Positions 1-6,535 of a DNA stretch of 10,248 nucleotides are shown piece after piece. Source of the DNA: JBAXLO01 sp037134755 (GTDB taxonomy: Bacteria; Bacteroidota; Bacteroidia; Bacteroidales; JACABE01); contig JBAXLO010000171.1 in the NCBI GenBank assembly GCA_037134755.1, positions 1-10,248 on the forward strand, given 5' to 3'. The notes under the pieces are model-generated. The model did not search any database. It had not been told where the DNA came from and saw only the letters and a program-made list of their open reading frames with translations. A program made the position numbers and the translations under genes. The stretch's first letter is position 1. Each line of letters starts with the position of its first letter.

Positions 1-316
1 GTGCTTCCAACAACGTCGTTCATGCGTTCAACAATTACGTTCGTGCTTCCAACAACTGCGTTCATGCGTTCAACAATTACGTTAGTGCTTCCAACAATTA
101 CGTTGATGCGTTCAACAACATCGTTCATGCGTTCAACAATTGAAATTATACGTTGTATAATTTACGTTCATGCGTTCAATAACTACGTTCGTGCTTCCAG
201 CAACGTTGTTCATGCGTTCAACAATTACGTTGTTACATCCTGCAACGTCGTTCATGCTTACAACAACGTCGTTGATGTTTCCAACAACGAAATTATGGCT
301 TGCATAACATCTCATA
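1..316. repeat. Tandem array of about fifteen 21-bp repeats (left array)
   Basis: Units begin at 1, 22, 43, 64, 85, 106, 127, 148, 170, 191, 212, 233, 254, 275 and 296. All are 21 bp except 148-169, which is 22 bp. Two variants largely alternate: one opens GTGCTTCCAACAA (1, 43, 85, 191), the other ATGCGTTCAACAA (22, 64, 106, 127, 212), so part of the array repeats as 42-bp pairs. Most units end in ACGTT or TCGTT plus one base. Units from about 233 onward are increasingly degenerate and the pattern fades near 316. The first unit starts at base 1, so the array probably continues to the left. The DNA is richer in G and C than the following intergenic stretch. A reading frame is open through the whole array, but this is explained by a stop-free repeat whose length is a multiple of three; I treat it as non-coding. 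Function unknown. Confidence 0.93.
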
Positions 317-327
317 ACACCTCGTAA

Positions 328-737
328 ATGCCTAATAAGAGTAGCTGTATATATTATAAAGCGTCTTCTATTTAAGCTGCTTTATTGAGTAAACTGCTTT
401 ATTGAAGCATCATTATTATTATAAAGGCCACTAACAATTACAATAGTTAAGAAAAGGATTATAATTGAAGCTTAACAATACAAATACAAGCATTAAATCA
501 GCTAAGAAGGGTGTTGAAATCTTGAAACTTTAATTAAAGGATAGGTTTTTAAAACAAAAGCTTTATATTCTTTTTTATTGTAGTTTAAATCTTCATTAAT
601 ACTTCAATATAAACCATCTATTAATTCATTAATAAAAAAAAGAAAAAATAGTGTTGTGGTATGGATATTATTCCTAATTTTACCCTGTTTTTTAAAACAT
701 ATATTTAATCGTTCAACAAGCTCAATTATACAATATC
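328..737. other. AT-rich intergenic region between the left array and ilvE
   Basis: I see no credible gene here. The stretch is very AT-rich with many stops. It contains a 12-bp direct repeat, CTGCTTTATTGA, at 377-388 and 394-405 (17 bp apart), A-rich and T-rich tracts around 530-650, and a candidate ilvE promoter at 653-682. A single 10-bp match to the left-array unit, CGTTCAACAA, lies at 710-719, just ahead of the ilvE start codon; it may be chance. Confidence 0.6.
653..682 (+). promoter_or_regulatory. Candidate Bacteroidota-type promoter for ilvE
   Basis: GTTG at 653-656 is followed after 18 bp by TAATTTTA at 675-682. These resemble the Bacteroidota -33 (TTTG) and -7 (TAnnTTTG) elements, each with one mismatch. 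The transcript would start near 690, giving a leader of about 50 nt before the ATG at 738. Assigned by motif only. Confidence 0.4.
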
Positions 738-1757
738 ATGGAAACAACAGATTGGAAAAACCTACCCTTCGGCTATTTAAAAACCGATTATAATGTACGT
801 TGCTATTATCGCGATGGTGCATGGGGCGAACTGGAAGTGTCATCTTCAGAATATGTTAACTTGCATATAGCTGCTACTTGTTTGCATTATGGACAAGAAG
901 CATTTGAAGGCCTAAAAGTATTTAGGGGTGTGGATGGCAAAGTGCGAATATTTAGATGGGAAGAAAATGCCAAACGTATGCAGAATTCTGCTTATGGAAT
1001 AATGATGGCTAATGTACCTGAAGAATTATTTAAGGAAGCAGTTTTTAAGGCTGTTAAATTAAACGAAAAATATATCCCACCTTACGGTGAAGGTGCTTCA
1101 TTGTATGTACGTCCTTTATTGATAGGTTCGGGCGCTCAGGTAGGTGTTAAGCCTGCTAAAGAATATTTATTTATGGTATTTGTTGGCCCTGTAGGTCCTT
1201 ATTTTAAAGAAGGGTTCAATCCGGTAAGTGTACAAATAGTACGCGATTATGATAGAGCTGCTCCATTAGGTACAGGCGTTTATAAAGTTGGTGGCAACTA
1301 TGCTGCAAGTCTACGCCCAGGCGAAAGAGCACATGATGAAGGTTTTTCTTCAGTATTGTTTTTAGATGCAAGAGAAAAGAAATATATTGATGAAGCAGGC
1401 CCTGCTAACTTCTTTGGTATTAAAAATAATACTTATGTTACTCCTAATTCGCAGTCGATATTGCCTTCGATAACTAATATGAGTTTAAGGACAATAGCTA
1501 AAGATATGGGATTAACTGTAGAGCAAAGAAGTATTGCAGTTGAAGAGTTGTCAGAATTTGAAGAAGTGGGTGCTTGCGGAACAGCAGCAGTTATTTCTCC
1601 AATCAAAAAAATACAGGATAGAGAAACAGGTAAGGTATATGAATATTGTAAAGATGGTAAAGCCGGTCCTATTTCTACTAAGCTTTATAATCGCTTAAGA
1701 GGTATTCAGGAAGGCACTTTGGAAGATAAATTTAGCTGGAATACAATAATAGAATAA
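738..1757 (+). CDS. ilvE: Branched-chain amino acid aminotransferase
   Basis: Cytosolic PLP-dependent enzyme of the class IV aminotransferase fold. It interconverts leucine, isoleucine and valine with their 2-oxo acids using glutamate/2-oxoglutarate, the last step of branched-chain amino acid synthesis. The 339-residue protein has the family landmarks in order: HYGQEAFEGLK at 50-60, the YVRPLLIGSG strand at 123-132, the PLP lysine K183 in YKVGGNYAASL (182-192), EAGPANFF at 219-226 with the conserved glutamate E219, and the glycine/threonine loop GACGTAAVISP at 278-288. Length and motifs fit the longer, eukaryote-like branch of bacterial IlvE rather than the roughly 300-residue E. coli type. 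The ATG at 738 leaves a normal N-terminus; no Shine-Dalgarno is present, as usual in this phylum. It stands alone between a candidate promoter and a strong terminator, so it is probably monocistronic; no other ilv or leu gene is in the window. Confidence 0.94.
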   Translation: METTDWKNLPFGYLKTDYNVRCYYRDGAWGELEVSSSEYVNLHIAATCLHYGQEAFEGLKVFRGVDGKVRIFRWEENAKRMQNSAYGIMMANVPEELFKEAVFKAVKLNEKYIPPYGEGASLYVRPLLIGSGAQVGVKPAKEYLFMVFVGPVGPYFKEGFNPVSVQIVRDYDRAAPLGTGVYKVGGNYAASLRPGERAHDEGFSSVLFLDAREKKYIDEAGPANFFGIKNNTYVTPNSQSILPSITNMSLRTIAKDMGLTVEQRSIAVEELSEFEEVGACGTAAVISPIKKIQDRETGKVYEYCKDGKAGPISTKLYNRLRGIQEGTLEDKFSWNTIIE

Positions 1758-1799
1758 AGTAAAACAGTGTAACGCTACTAAGCGGTAATATAAATTAAG

Positions 1800-1829
1800 A
1801 GCGTTTAATTAATTTTAAACGCTTTTTTT
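1800..1829 (+). terminator. Intrinsic terminator after ilvE
   Basis: Perfect 9-bp stem, AGCGTTTAA (1800-1808) with TTAAACGCT (1815-1823), around the loop TTAATT, running into a seven-T tract at 1823-1829. It lies 43 bp past the ilvE stop and separates ilvE from the coiled-coil gene. A smaller CGCT/AGCG hairpin with loop ACTA precedes it at 1773-1784. Confidence 0.9.
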
Positions 1830-1889
1830 GTAACTAATTTTAATTTTTAACGTTTATGCTTTACGTTTAAAACTTATAAAAGTTTTTTT

Positions 1890-3128
1890 ATGAAGAAATT
1901 TACAGTTGTCGTTTTCGTTTTATTTTTCCTTACTTCTACTATATATAATATGTATGGCCAGAGTACAAATTTAACTACATTGGTTAATGAAAGAAGAAAT
2001 ATGTTTCAGGAACTCCAATATAATGTTAAAACTAAAGCACAAACGATCAATCATAAGAATTACGATAATTTCTTTAACGATATAACCCGACTGGATGATA
2101 AAATCTCAGACGAAGTTCATAGAGTAGATTCAATTGTTGAAAACAGTGCAAGGTTAGTGCCTGTAATGAATTCAACTATCGAAAACTTAAGAACAAAGAA
2201 AGATACAGCAATGATGTATTTTTATATCTTGCTATTAATTGCTATTGCATCTACTTTGGTTTTGATATCTATAACTGTAAAATTTCAACAACAAAAGAAG
2301 AAATTGATTTTCCTAAATGCAGATATTGAAGGAGCTAATGATAATTATTCGAGAGTTAGCGATGAAAAGCTAAGTTTGCAAAAAGAAATGAAAGCTACCT
2401 TAAAATCTTTTGAAAACACATTAGAAAATGTAAATAAAGAAATAGAACTTATTACAATTGAAAACACAAAGTTGAAAAATGAATTAGTTTATTTTAAAAA
2501 CAATGAAGACAATCCTGATATAATATTTGAAAATCGCTTATTAAAAGAAGCAATCGTTGAGCTCGAAAACAAGAAGAATGACTATGAAAAGAAGTTGAAT
2601 GAATATGAAATTGAACTTGAAAACAAAAACAAAGAGCTTGAAGAAGAAATTGAAAACAGGAAGCACGATAAAAGAATTATCATAGGAACTCCTGACGAAA
2701 CAACAGAGATAATTAAGAGAGAACTTGCTAAACGTATTGATTATCTTGAAAACGCATTGAAAGCAAAAGAGATCATGGAAGGCATTCTTGCTAAAAAGAA
2801 TAGAGAAATGGAATTAAGAATGACTGAAATTAGTGAGAACTATAATTTGCTTTTATCGGAGTTTGAAGAAGAAAAGGGAATCAACACTAAACTTAACAAT
2901 AAACTTGATTTTCTTGAAGAAGAATTAACTGAAAAAGACAAAGAATTAAAAGATGTTTGGTCTAAAGTATCAAACCATGCAGATATTCCCAAAGACAATT
3001 CAAATTCGAATGACTCAGAAGCAAATGTTTTAAGGACATTAGAGAAGCTAAGTAGATTACGTCAGGCAGATATTCTAAATGAATCAGAATTTGCTGCTCT
3101 AAAAGACAAGATTATTAATCAGATGTAA
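1890..3128 (+). CDS. Membrane-anchored coiled-coil protein with SHOCT-like C-terminus, function unknown
   Basis: I do not recognise a named family for this 412-residue protein. Residues 1-24 look like a signal peptide or first membrane anchor (MKKF, then a hydrophobic stretch, ending near YGQS). Residues 25-107 are polar and helical, probably periplasmic. A clear membrane helix spans about 109-130, followed by the basic stretch KFQQQKKK, which places the C-terminal part in the cytoplasm. Residues 140-360 are charged, Glu/Lys/Asn-rich, with leucines spaced as in a long coiled coil. After a Ser/Asn/Asp-rich linker (365-378), residues 381-409 (LRTLEKLSRLRQADILNESE and following) match the SHOCT pattern: Leu-rich helix, turn, then an xxEF helix, as found at the C-terminus of many bacterial proteins. 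An envelope scaffold or a partner of an assembly complex would fit, but this is inference. The ATG at 1890 is the start that gives the signal-like N-terminus. It is convergent with the dehydratase gene, 13 bp away. Confidence 0.85.
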   Translation: MKKFTVVVFVLFFLTSTIYNMYGQSTNLTTLVNERRNMFQELQYNVKTKAQTINHKNYDNFFNDITRLDDKISDEVHRVDSIVENSARLVPVMNSTIENLRTKKDTAMMYFYILLLIAIASTLVLISITVKFQQQKKKLIFLNADIEGANDNYSRVSDEKLSLQKEMKATLKSFENTLENVNKEIELITIENTKLKNELVYFKNNEDNPDIIFENRLLKEAIVELENKKNDYEKKLNEYEIELENKNKELEEEIENRKHDKRIIIGTPDETTEIIKRELAKRIDYLENALKAKEIMEGILAKKNREMELRMTEISENYNLLLSEFEEEKGINTKLNNKLDFLEEELTEKDKELKDVWSKVSNHADIPKDNSNSNDSEANVLRTLEKLSRLRQADILNESEFAALKDKIINQM

Positions 3129-3151
3129 TAGCCTTTTAATATTATACATCT
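3121..3151. terminator. Weak inverted repeat spanning the convergent gene ends
   Basis: AGATGT (3121-3126) pairs with ACATCT (3146-3151), with partial A-T pairing further in. The arms overlap the stop codons of both the coiled-coil gene (+) and the dehydratase gene (-), which are only 13 bp apart. There is no strong U tract on either side, so its role as a bidirectional terminator is a guess from position. Confidence 0.25.
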
Positions 3152-5013
3152 AACTTTTCATAAATTGAATTCTGACTTTTATATTCAGGAACTATTTCTT
3201 TCATCTTTCGCACAAGTGAATAATTATCCTGTTCGCTTAATAAATTTATTAACGAATCAATTGCGTTTGCTATTTCCTGTACATTATATTCCTGAACTTT
3301 TGCTATCATTATTTTAGGATGATGAGTTGGGATAGTGTTTTCTTCAGTATTAAGCAATTCTTCATATAATTTCTCCCCAGGACGTAAACCTGTATAAACA
3401 ATTTGTATATCTTTGCCTAGTGTTAAACCTGAAAGTTTAATCATCTTTTTAGCAAGATCAATTATTTTAACAGATTCACCCATGTCAAATATAAATATCT
3501 CTCCTCCTTTACCCATTATTCCTGCTTCTAATACTAATTGACAAGCTTCCGGTATGGTCATAAAAAAACGTGTTATTTCAGGATGAGTCAGTGTTATAGG
3601 GCCACCTTTAGCAATCTGATCTTTAAATAAAGGTATTACAGAACCATTAGACCCTAAAACATTACCAAAACGAGTAGTGATAAAACGAGTAATACCCTTT
3701 TGATTTAAAGACTGCACGTACATTTCTGCAATTCGTTTTGATGCCCCCATCACATTAGTAGGATTTACAGCCTTATCAGTTGAAACCATTACGAATTTAT
3801 CAACTTTATTTTCAATTGATAGATCCGCAATTGTTTTAGTCCCTCTAACATTGGTTGATATTGCTTCGTATGGGTTTTCTTCCATTACAGGCACGTGTTT
3901 ATATGCAGCAGCATGAAAAACTACATCTGGTTTAAAATACTCGAATATTCTTCTCATTCTTGCCAGATTTTGAATGTCAGCAAGAATAAATTCAAACTTA
4001 GCATTATTATATGTTTCCTTAAGTTCAACTTCCAAATTATAAAGAAACGATTCAGCTTGGTCAATTAATATTATTTTTTTATGAGGGAATTCAGCTATCT
4101 GCCTAACCATTTCACTTCCTATTGAACCACATGCTCCGGTAATAAGAATTGTTTTGTCAGCAAGTTCTACACTTATTTTATGTTTATCAAGTTCAATTAC
4201 TTCTCTTTCGAGTAAATCTTCAATCTTAACTTTCTTTATCTGTTTGAAACTTAATTCCCCATTTATCCATTTTCTTACAGGTGGAATCGAAAGTATTTTA
4301 GTGTTATTATTCAGACATAACTCAATTAATTGTTGTTTACGTTTTGGAGAAATCTTTTGTACCGCAATAATCATATGAGCAATAGTATTTGTAGTTAGTA
4401 TTTCAGGAATTTTGTCACTTTTATATATCGGGATATTTTCTAATTTGCGACCTACTTTATTTTCATTATCATCAAAAAAAGCTATGACTTTATATTTTGA
4501 ACCTGCATCTCTATCAAGAGTTCTTTTTGCAATCAACCCAGCTTCACCTGCCCCAAAAATAATCACGTTTGTTTTTTCTTTACTTGGATTAAGATATTCC
4601 ATGTATGCAACCTTCACTAACATCCTAAATGCCATCATAGCAAAAGTAGTTATTAAAAAATCAATAATAACAATTGACCAAGGGATAATGAATATTTTTC
4701 TATAAAAATACCAAGTAAAAACATTTATAAAAGCAAAAACTATACTCCCACCCAGATTAATAAGAAAGATTCTGATTGCATCATCTGAACTGGTATATCG
4801 AATAATACCAGTATATGATTTTGAAAAAATGAAACTAATTGTTCTTATTAGTAAGACAATTAATAAGACCTTGGGCAAATCTTCAATTGCAATAGCTTTA
4901 ATTGAAAAATTGAAACGCAAAAGATATGCCAATAGAACTGAAAAAAGGCAGATAACAAAATCAATAATGAATATCAGCCATGAAGGTGTGTTATTTCGAA
5001 AAATAGAGATCAT
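3142..5013 (-). CDS. FlaA1/CapD-type membrane nucleotide-sugar 4,6-dehydratase
   Basis: Polysaccharide biosynthesis protein of the large CapD/WbpM/PglF type, 623 residues, the usual length. Such enzymes convert UDP-GlcNAc to the UDP-4-keto-6-deoxy sugar, the first step to modified deoxy-amino sugars in capsule, O-antigen or protein glycans. About four membrane helices (roughly 12-32, 47-67, 84-104, 108-133) come first, then a Rossmann-like domain with VIIFGAGEAG at 150-159, then the catalytic extended SDR domain. In the latter are the NAD(P) loop TGACGSIGSE (292-301), D347-I348 of LADIQ, HAAAYKHVPVMEENP (367-381), STDKAVNPTN (411-420) and M422xxxK426, where methionine replaces the tyrosine of ordinary SDR enzymes, as in this family. 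The late motif GLRPGEKLYEELL (542-554) is also present. No glycosyltransferase or aminotransferase partner is adjacent, so the final sugar cannot be told. It is divergent from gcvT. Confidence 0.92.
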   Translation of the reverse strand: MISIFRNNTPSWLIFIIDFVICLFSVLLAYLLRFNFSIKAIAIEDLPKVLLIVLLIRTISFIFSKSYTGIIRYTSSDDAIRIFLINLGGSIVFAFINVFTWYFYRKIFIIPWSIVIIDFLITTFAMMAFRMLVKVAYMEYLNPSKEKTNVIIFGAGEAGLIAKRTLDRDAGSKYKVIAFFDDNENKVGRKLENIPIYKSDKIPEILTTNTIAHMIIAVQKISPKRKQQLIELCLNNNTKILSIPPVRKWINGELSFKQIKKVKIEDLLEREVIELDKHKISVELADKTILITGACGSIGSEMVRQIAEFPHKKIILIDQAESFLYNLEVELKETYNNAKFEFILADIQNLARMRRIFEYFKPDVVFHAAAYKHVPVMEENPYEAISTNVRGTKTIADLSIENKVDKFVMVSTDKAVNPTNVMGASKRIAEMYVQSLNQKGITRFITTRFGNVLGSNGSVIPLFKDQIAKGGPITLTHPEITRFFMTIPEACQLVLEAGIMGKGGEIFIFDMGESVKIIDLAKKMIKLSGLTLGKDIQIVYTGLRPGEKLYEELLNTEENTIPTHHPKIMIAKVQEYNVQEIANAIDSLINLLSEQDNYSLVRKMKEIVPEYKSQNSIYEKLDV

Positions 5014-5036
5014 TTTTATGTTCTTTAATTATGGTT

Positions 5037-5044
5037 CAAAGATA
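5037..5044 (-). promoter_or_regulatory. Candidate -7 box for the dehydratase gene
   Basis: Read on the minus strand this is TATCTTTG, a perfect match to TAnnTTTG, 23 bp upstream of the start codon (5013). No clear TTTG -33 element lies at the expected distance; TTTC at 5065-5062 with 17-bp spacing is the nearest. The leader would be short. Confidence 0.45.
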
Positions 5045-5083
5045 ATAAAAAAAGTAAGATGGAAATAATAATATTTTTTAGTC

Positions 5084-5112
5084 TTTGTATTGTATAATAT
5101 TTTATACTTTTG
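5084..5112 (+). promoter_or_regulatory. Candidate promoter for gcvT, with overlapping inverted repeat
   Basis: TTTG at 5084-5087 and TACTTTTG at 5105-5112 are exact matches to the Bacteroidota -33 and -7 consensus, though the 17-bp spacing is a little short. Transcription would start near 5120, about 45 nt before the gcvT ATG. An inverted repeat, GTATAA-TATT-TTATAC (5092-5107), lies between the boxes and overlaps the -7 box. It is a possible operator but is pure A/T apart from its ends. Confidence 0.5.
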
Positions 5113-5164
5113 CTGACTGAAATATATTCATAAATCATTTATACATAAATTAAAATTCTCAGCA

Positions 5165-6268
5165 ATGAAAAATACTGCTTTTACAAAATTTCATATAGAA
5201 AAAGGCGCTAAGATGGTCCCTTTTGCAGGATATAATATGCCAGTTCAATATGAAGGATTAATAAACGAACACTTAACAGTACGCAATAGTGTAGGTGTTT
5301 TTGATGTCTCTCACATGGGTGAATTTTGGGTTAAAGGGCCTAAAGCATTTGAATTTGTTCAAAGAATTACTTCAAATGATGTAGCTGCATTATATGACGG
5401 CAAAGTGCAATACTCTTGTTTTCCAAATGGGAAAGGAGGTATTGTAGATGATCTTCTAGTTTATAAAATTAACAATGAAACATATTTGTTAGTTGTAAAT
5501 GCTGCAAATATTGATAAGGATTGGGCTTGGTGTTGCAAACAAGCTGAAATTGATGAACTAATTATTGGGAAAGAATTATATAATGCATCAGATGAAATTG
5601 CTCAATTGGCTATACAAGGGCCACTAGCATTAAAAGCAATGCAAAAACTTACTGATACTACTATTACGGATATGGAATATTACACCTTTAAGAAACTAAC
5701 TTTTGCTGGTATAGAAAATGTTATATTTTCCACTACCGGTTATACTGGTTCCGGAGGTTGTGAGATATATATGGCTAATGAAGATGCAGATAAAATATGG
5801 AGAGCAGTATTTGAAGCAGGTGAAGAATTTGGAATAAAACCAATTGGATTAGGAGCAAGAGATACATTAAGACTTGAAATGGGGTTCTGTTTATATGGAA
5901 ATGATATAAATGACAGTACTTCTCCAATAGAAGCTGGTCTTGGTTGGATAACAAAATTCACAGATTCAAAAACATTTATTGACAAAGATTATTTATTAGG
6001 TCAAAAGAAAGATGGCGTTAAGCACAAATTAGTCGGTTTTGAAATGATTGATAAAGGTATCCCTCGCCAACATTATGAAATTTGTGATGCTTCAGGCAAT
6101 GCAATTGGTGAAGTTACATCAGGTACAATGGCTCCTTCTTTAAGTATGAATATAGGTATGGGGTATGTTAATACTGATTTTGCCAAAATTGATTCAGACA
6201 TCTTTATAAAAATCAGAGAGAAGTTAATCAAAGCAAAAGTGGTAAAACTTCCTTTTTATAAAGGTTAA
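5165..6268 (+). CDS. gcvT: Glycine cleavage system T protein (aminomethyltransferase)
   Basis: Tetrahydrofolate-dependent subunit of the cytosolic glycine cleavage complex. It takes the aminomethyl group carried by lipoyl-GcvH, releases ammonia and yields 5,10-methylene-THF. The 367-residue length is typical. Family landmarks in order: the start MKNTAFTKFH with MVPFAGYNMPVQY (17-29), GVFDVSHMGEFWVKGP (44-59), the folate-site segment PNGKGGIVDDLLVY (87-100) with catalytic D95/D96, AIQGP (149-153), STTGYTGSGGCEIY (189-202), GLGARDTLRLEMGFCLYGND (228-247), and the C-terminal barrel with EVTSGTMAPSL (316-326). The TGYTG motif is followed by S-G-G-C-E where many homologues have E-x-G-F-E, a mild variation. 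No gcvH or gcvP lies next to it. It is divergent from the dehydratase gene with a candidate promoter in the 151-bp gap. The ATG at 5165 fits the conserved N-terminus. Confidence 0.96.
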   Translation: MKNTAFTKFHIEKGAKMVPFAGYNMPVQYEGLINEHLTVRNSVGVFDVSHMGEFWVKGPKAFEFVQRITSNDVAALYDGKVQYSCFPNGKGGIVDDLLVYKINNETYLLVVNAANIDKDWAWCCKQAEIDELIIGKELYNASDEIAQLAIQGPLALKAMQKLTDTTITDMEYYTFKKLTFAGIENVIFSTTGYTGSGGCEIYMANEDADKIWRAVFEAGEEFGIKPIGLGARDTLRLEMGFCLYGNDINDSTSPIEAGLGWITKFTDSKTFIDKDYLLGQKKDGVKHKLVGFEMIDKGIPRQHYEICDASGNAIGEVTSGTMAPSLSMNIGMGYVNTDFAKIDSDIFIKIREKLIKAKVVKLPFYKG

Positions 6269-6320
6269 TAATGTTTGGTTATTATTTTATAAAAGAATAT
6301 ATCATTATATATAAAAGCAA

Positions 6321-6346
6321 CGAGGCCTCCTTGTTAGGAAGCCTCG
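6321..6346. other. GC-rich hairpin between gcvT and rprX: terminator or structured RNA
   Basis: CGAGGCCTCC (6321-6330) and GGAAGCCTCG (6337-6346) form a 10-bp stem around the loop TTGTTA. In plus-strand RNA there is one C-A mismatch (6327/6340). In minus-strand RNA the same position is a G-U wobble, so the stem is complete. No T tract follows on the plus strand (GAAAACTAATT). On the minus strand it is followed by TTGCTTTTATATAT, a moderately U-rich tail. It could end gcvT transcripts imperfectly, or terminate a minus-strand RNA. Confidence 0.6.
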
Positions 6347-6373
6347 AAAACTAATTAACCAAAAACCAATTTT

Positions 6374-6409
6374 ATGAAAAATTACGCACAATTAAAATCA
6401 AATATTTAG
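6374..6409 (+). other. Possible 11-codon leader ORF
   Basis: ATG at 6374 opens an 11-residue ORF, MKNYAQLKSNI, ending at TAG (6407-6409). It is preceded by the A-rich segment ACCAAAAACCAATTTT, which looks like a Bacteroidota translation start region and sits just after the hairpin at 6321-6346. Nothing in the peptide suggests an attenuation-type run of one amino acid. It may be a leader peptide, a relic of a longer gene, or chance. Confidence 0.2.
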
Positions 6410-6428
6410 AGGTGCATTATTTAATTTA

Positions 6429-6436
6429 CAAAAGTA
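6429..6436 (-). promoter_or_regulatory. Minus-strand -7-like box
   Basis: Read on the minus strand the bases are TACTTTTG, an exact TAnnTTTG match. No gene follows on that strand before gcvT, but the hairpin at 6346-6321 would terminate a transcript of roughly 100 nt. No TTTG-like -33 element is visible at about 6454-6461, so activity is doubtful. Confidence 0.2.
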
Positions 6437-6458
6437 GGTAATTTAGCATCTGAGCTCT

Positions 6459-6492
6459 GTTAAGTTACGTTAATGTAGGTTAAGAAAAGTTA
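6459..6492. promoter_or_regulatory. Helically phased GTTA repeats upstream of rprX
   Basis: GTTA occurs at 6459, 6464, 6469, 6479 and 6489, that is, with steps of 5, 5, 10 and 10 bp. Direct repeats with a step of about one helical turn are how OmpR-family dimers usually contact DNA. Since the next two genes encode a kinase and an OmpR-family regulator, this is a candidate autoregulatory site. Assigned by pattern and position only. Confidence 0.35.
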
Positions 6493-6498
6493 ATTGCT

Positions 6499-6520
6499 AG
6501 TATTGAATGATCACAATACT
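6499..6520. promoter_or_regulatory. Inverted repeat just upstream of rprX
   Basis: AGTATTG (6499-6505) and CAATACT (6514-6520) form 7-bp inverted arms around an 8-bp spacer that itself contains the palindrome TGATCA (6508-6513). It ends 15 bp before the rprX ATG and abuts a -7-like TAATTTAG at 6521-6528. It may be an operator or a 5' UTR hairpin. Confidence 0.35.
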
Positions 6521-6535
6521 TAATTTAGATTTCAA

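Noticed and set aside
133..315. 60-codon minus-strand ORF inside the array
   Set aside because: Same cause: one minus-strand frame of the repeat lacks stops. No independent coding signal.
1..316. CRISPR array
   Set aside because: Units are contiguous 21-mers with no unique spacers between them, and no cas gene is present.
1..327. Open reading frame of 108 codons across the left array, giving heptapeptide repeats
   Set aside because: The 21-bp unit is a multiple of three and its consensus has no stop in any of the three plus-strand frames, so openness is automatic. The one-base insertion at 148-169 changes the peptide repeat from one frame of the unit to another, and there is no conserved start context.
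710..719. Orphan copy of the 21-bp repeat before ilvE
   Set aside because: Only 10 bases match (CGTTCAACAA) and the neighbouring bases do not continue the unit, so chance cannot be excluded.
4154..5068. Plus-strand ORFs opposite the dehydratase gene
   Set aside because: They are antisense shadows of a gene with complete family motifs; their translations are low-complexity and unlike known proteins.
5740..5985. Minus-strand ORF inside gcvT
   Set aside because: Lies wholly opposite the conserved core of gcvT; no promoter or recognisable product.
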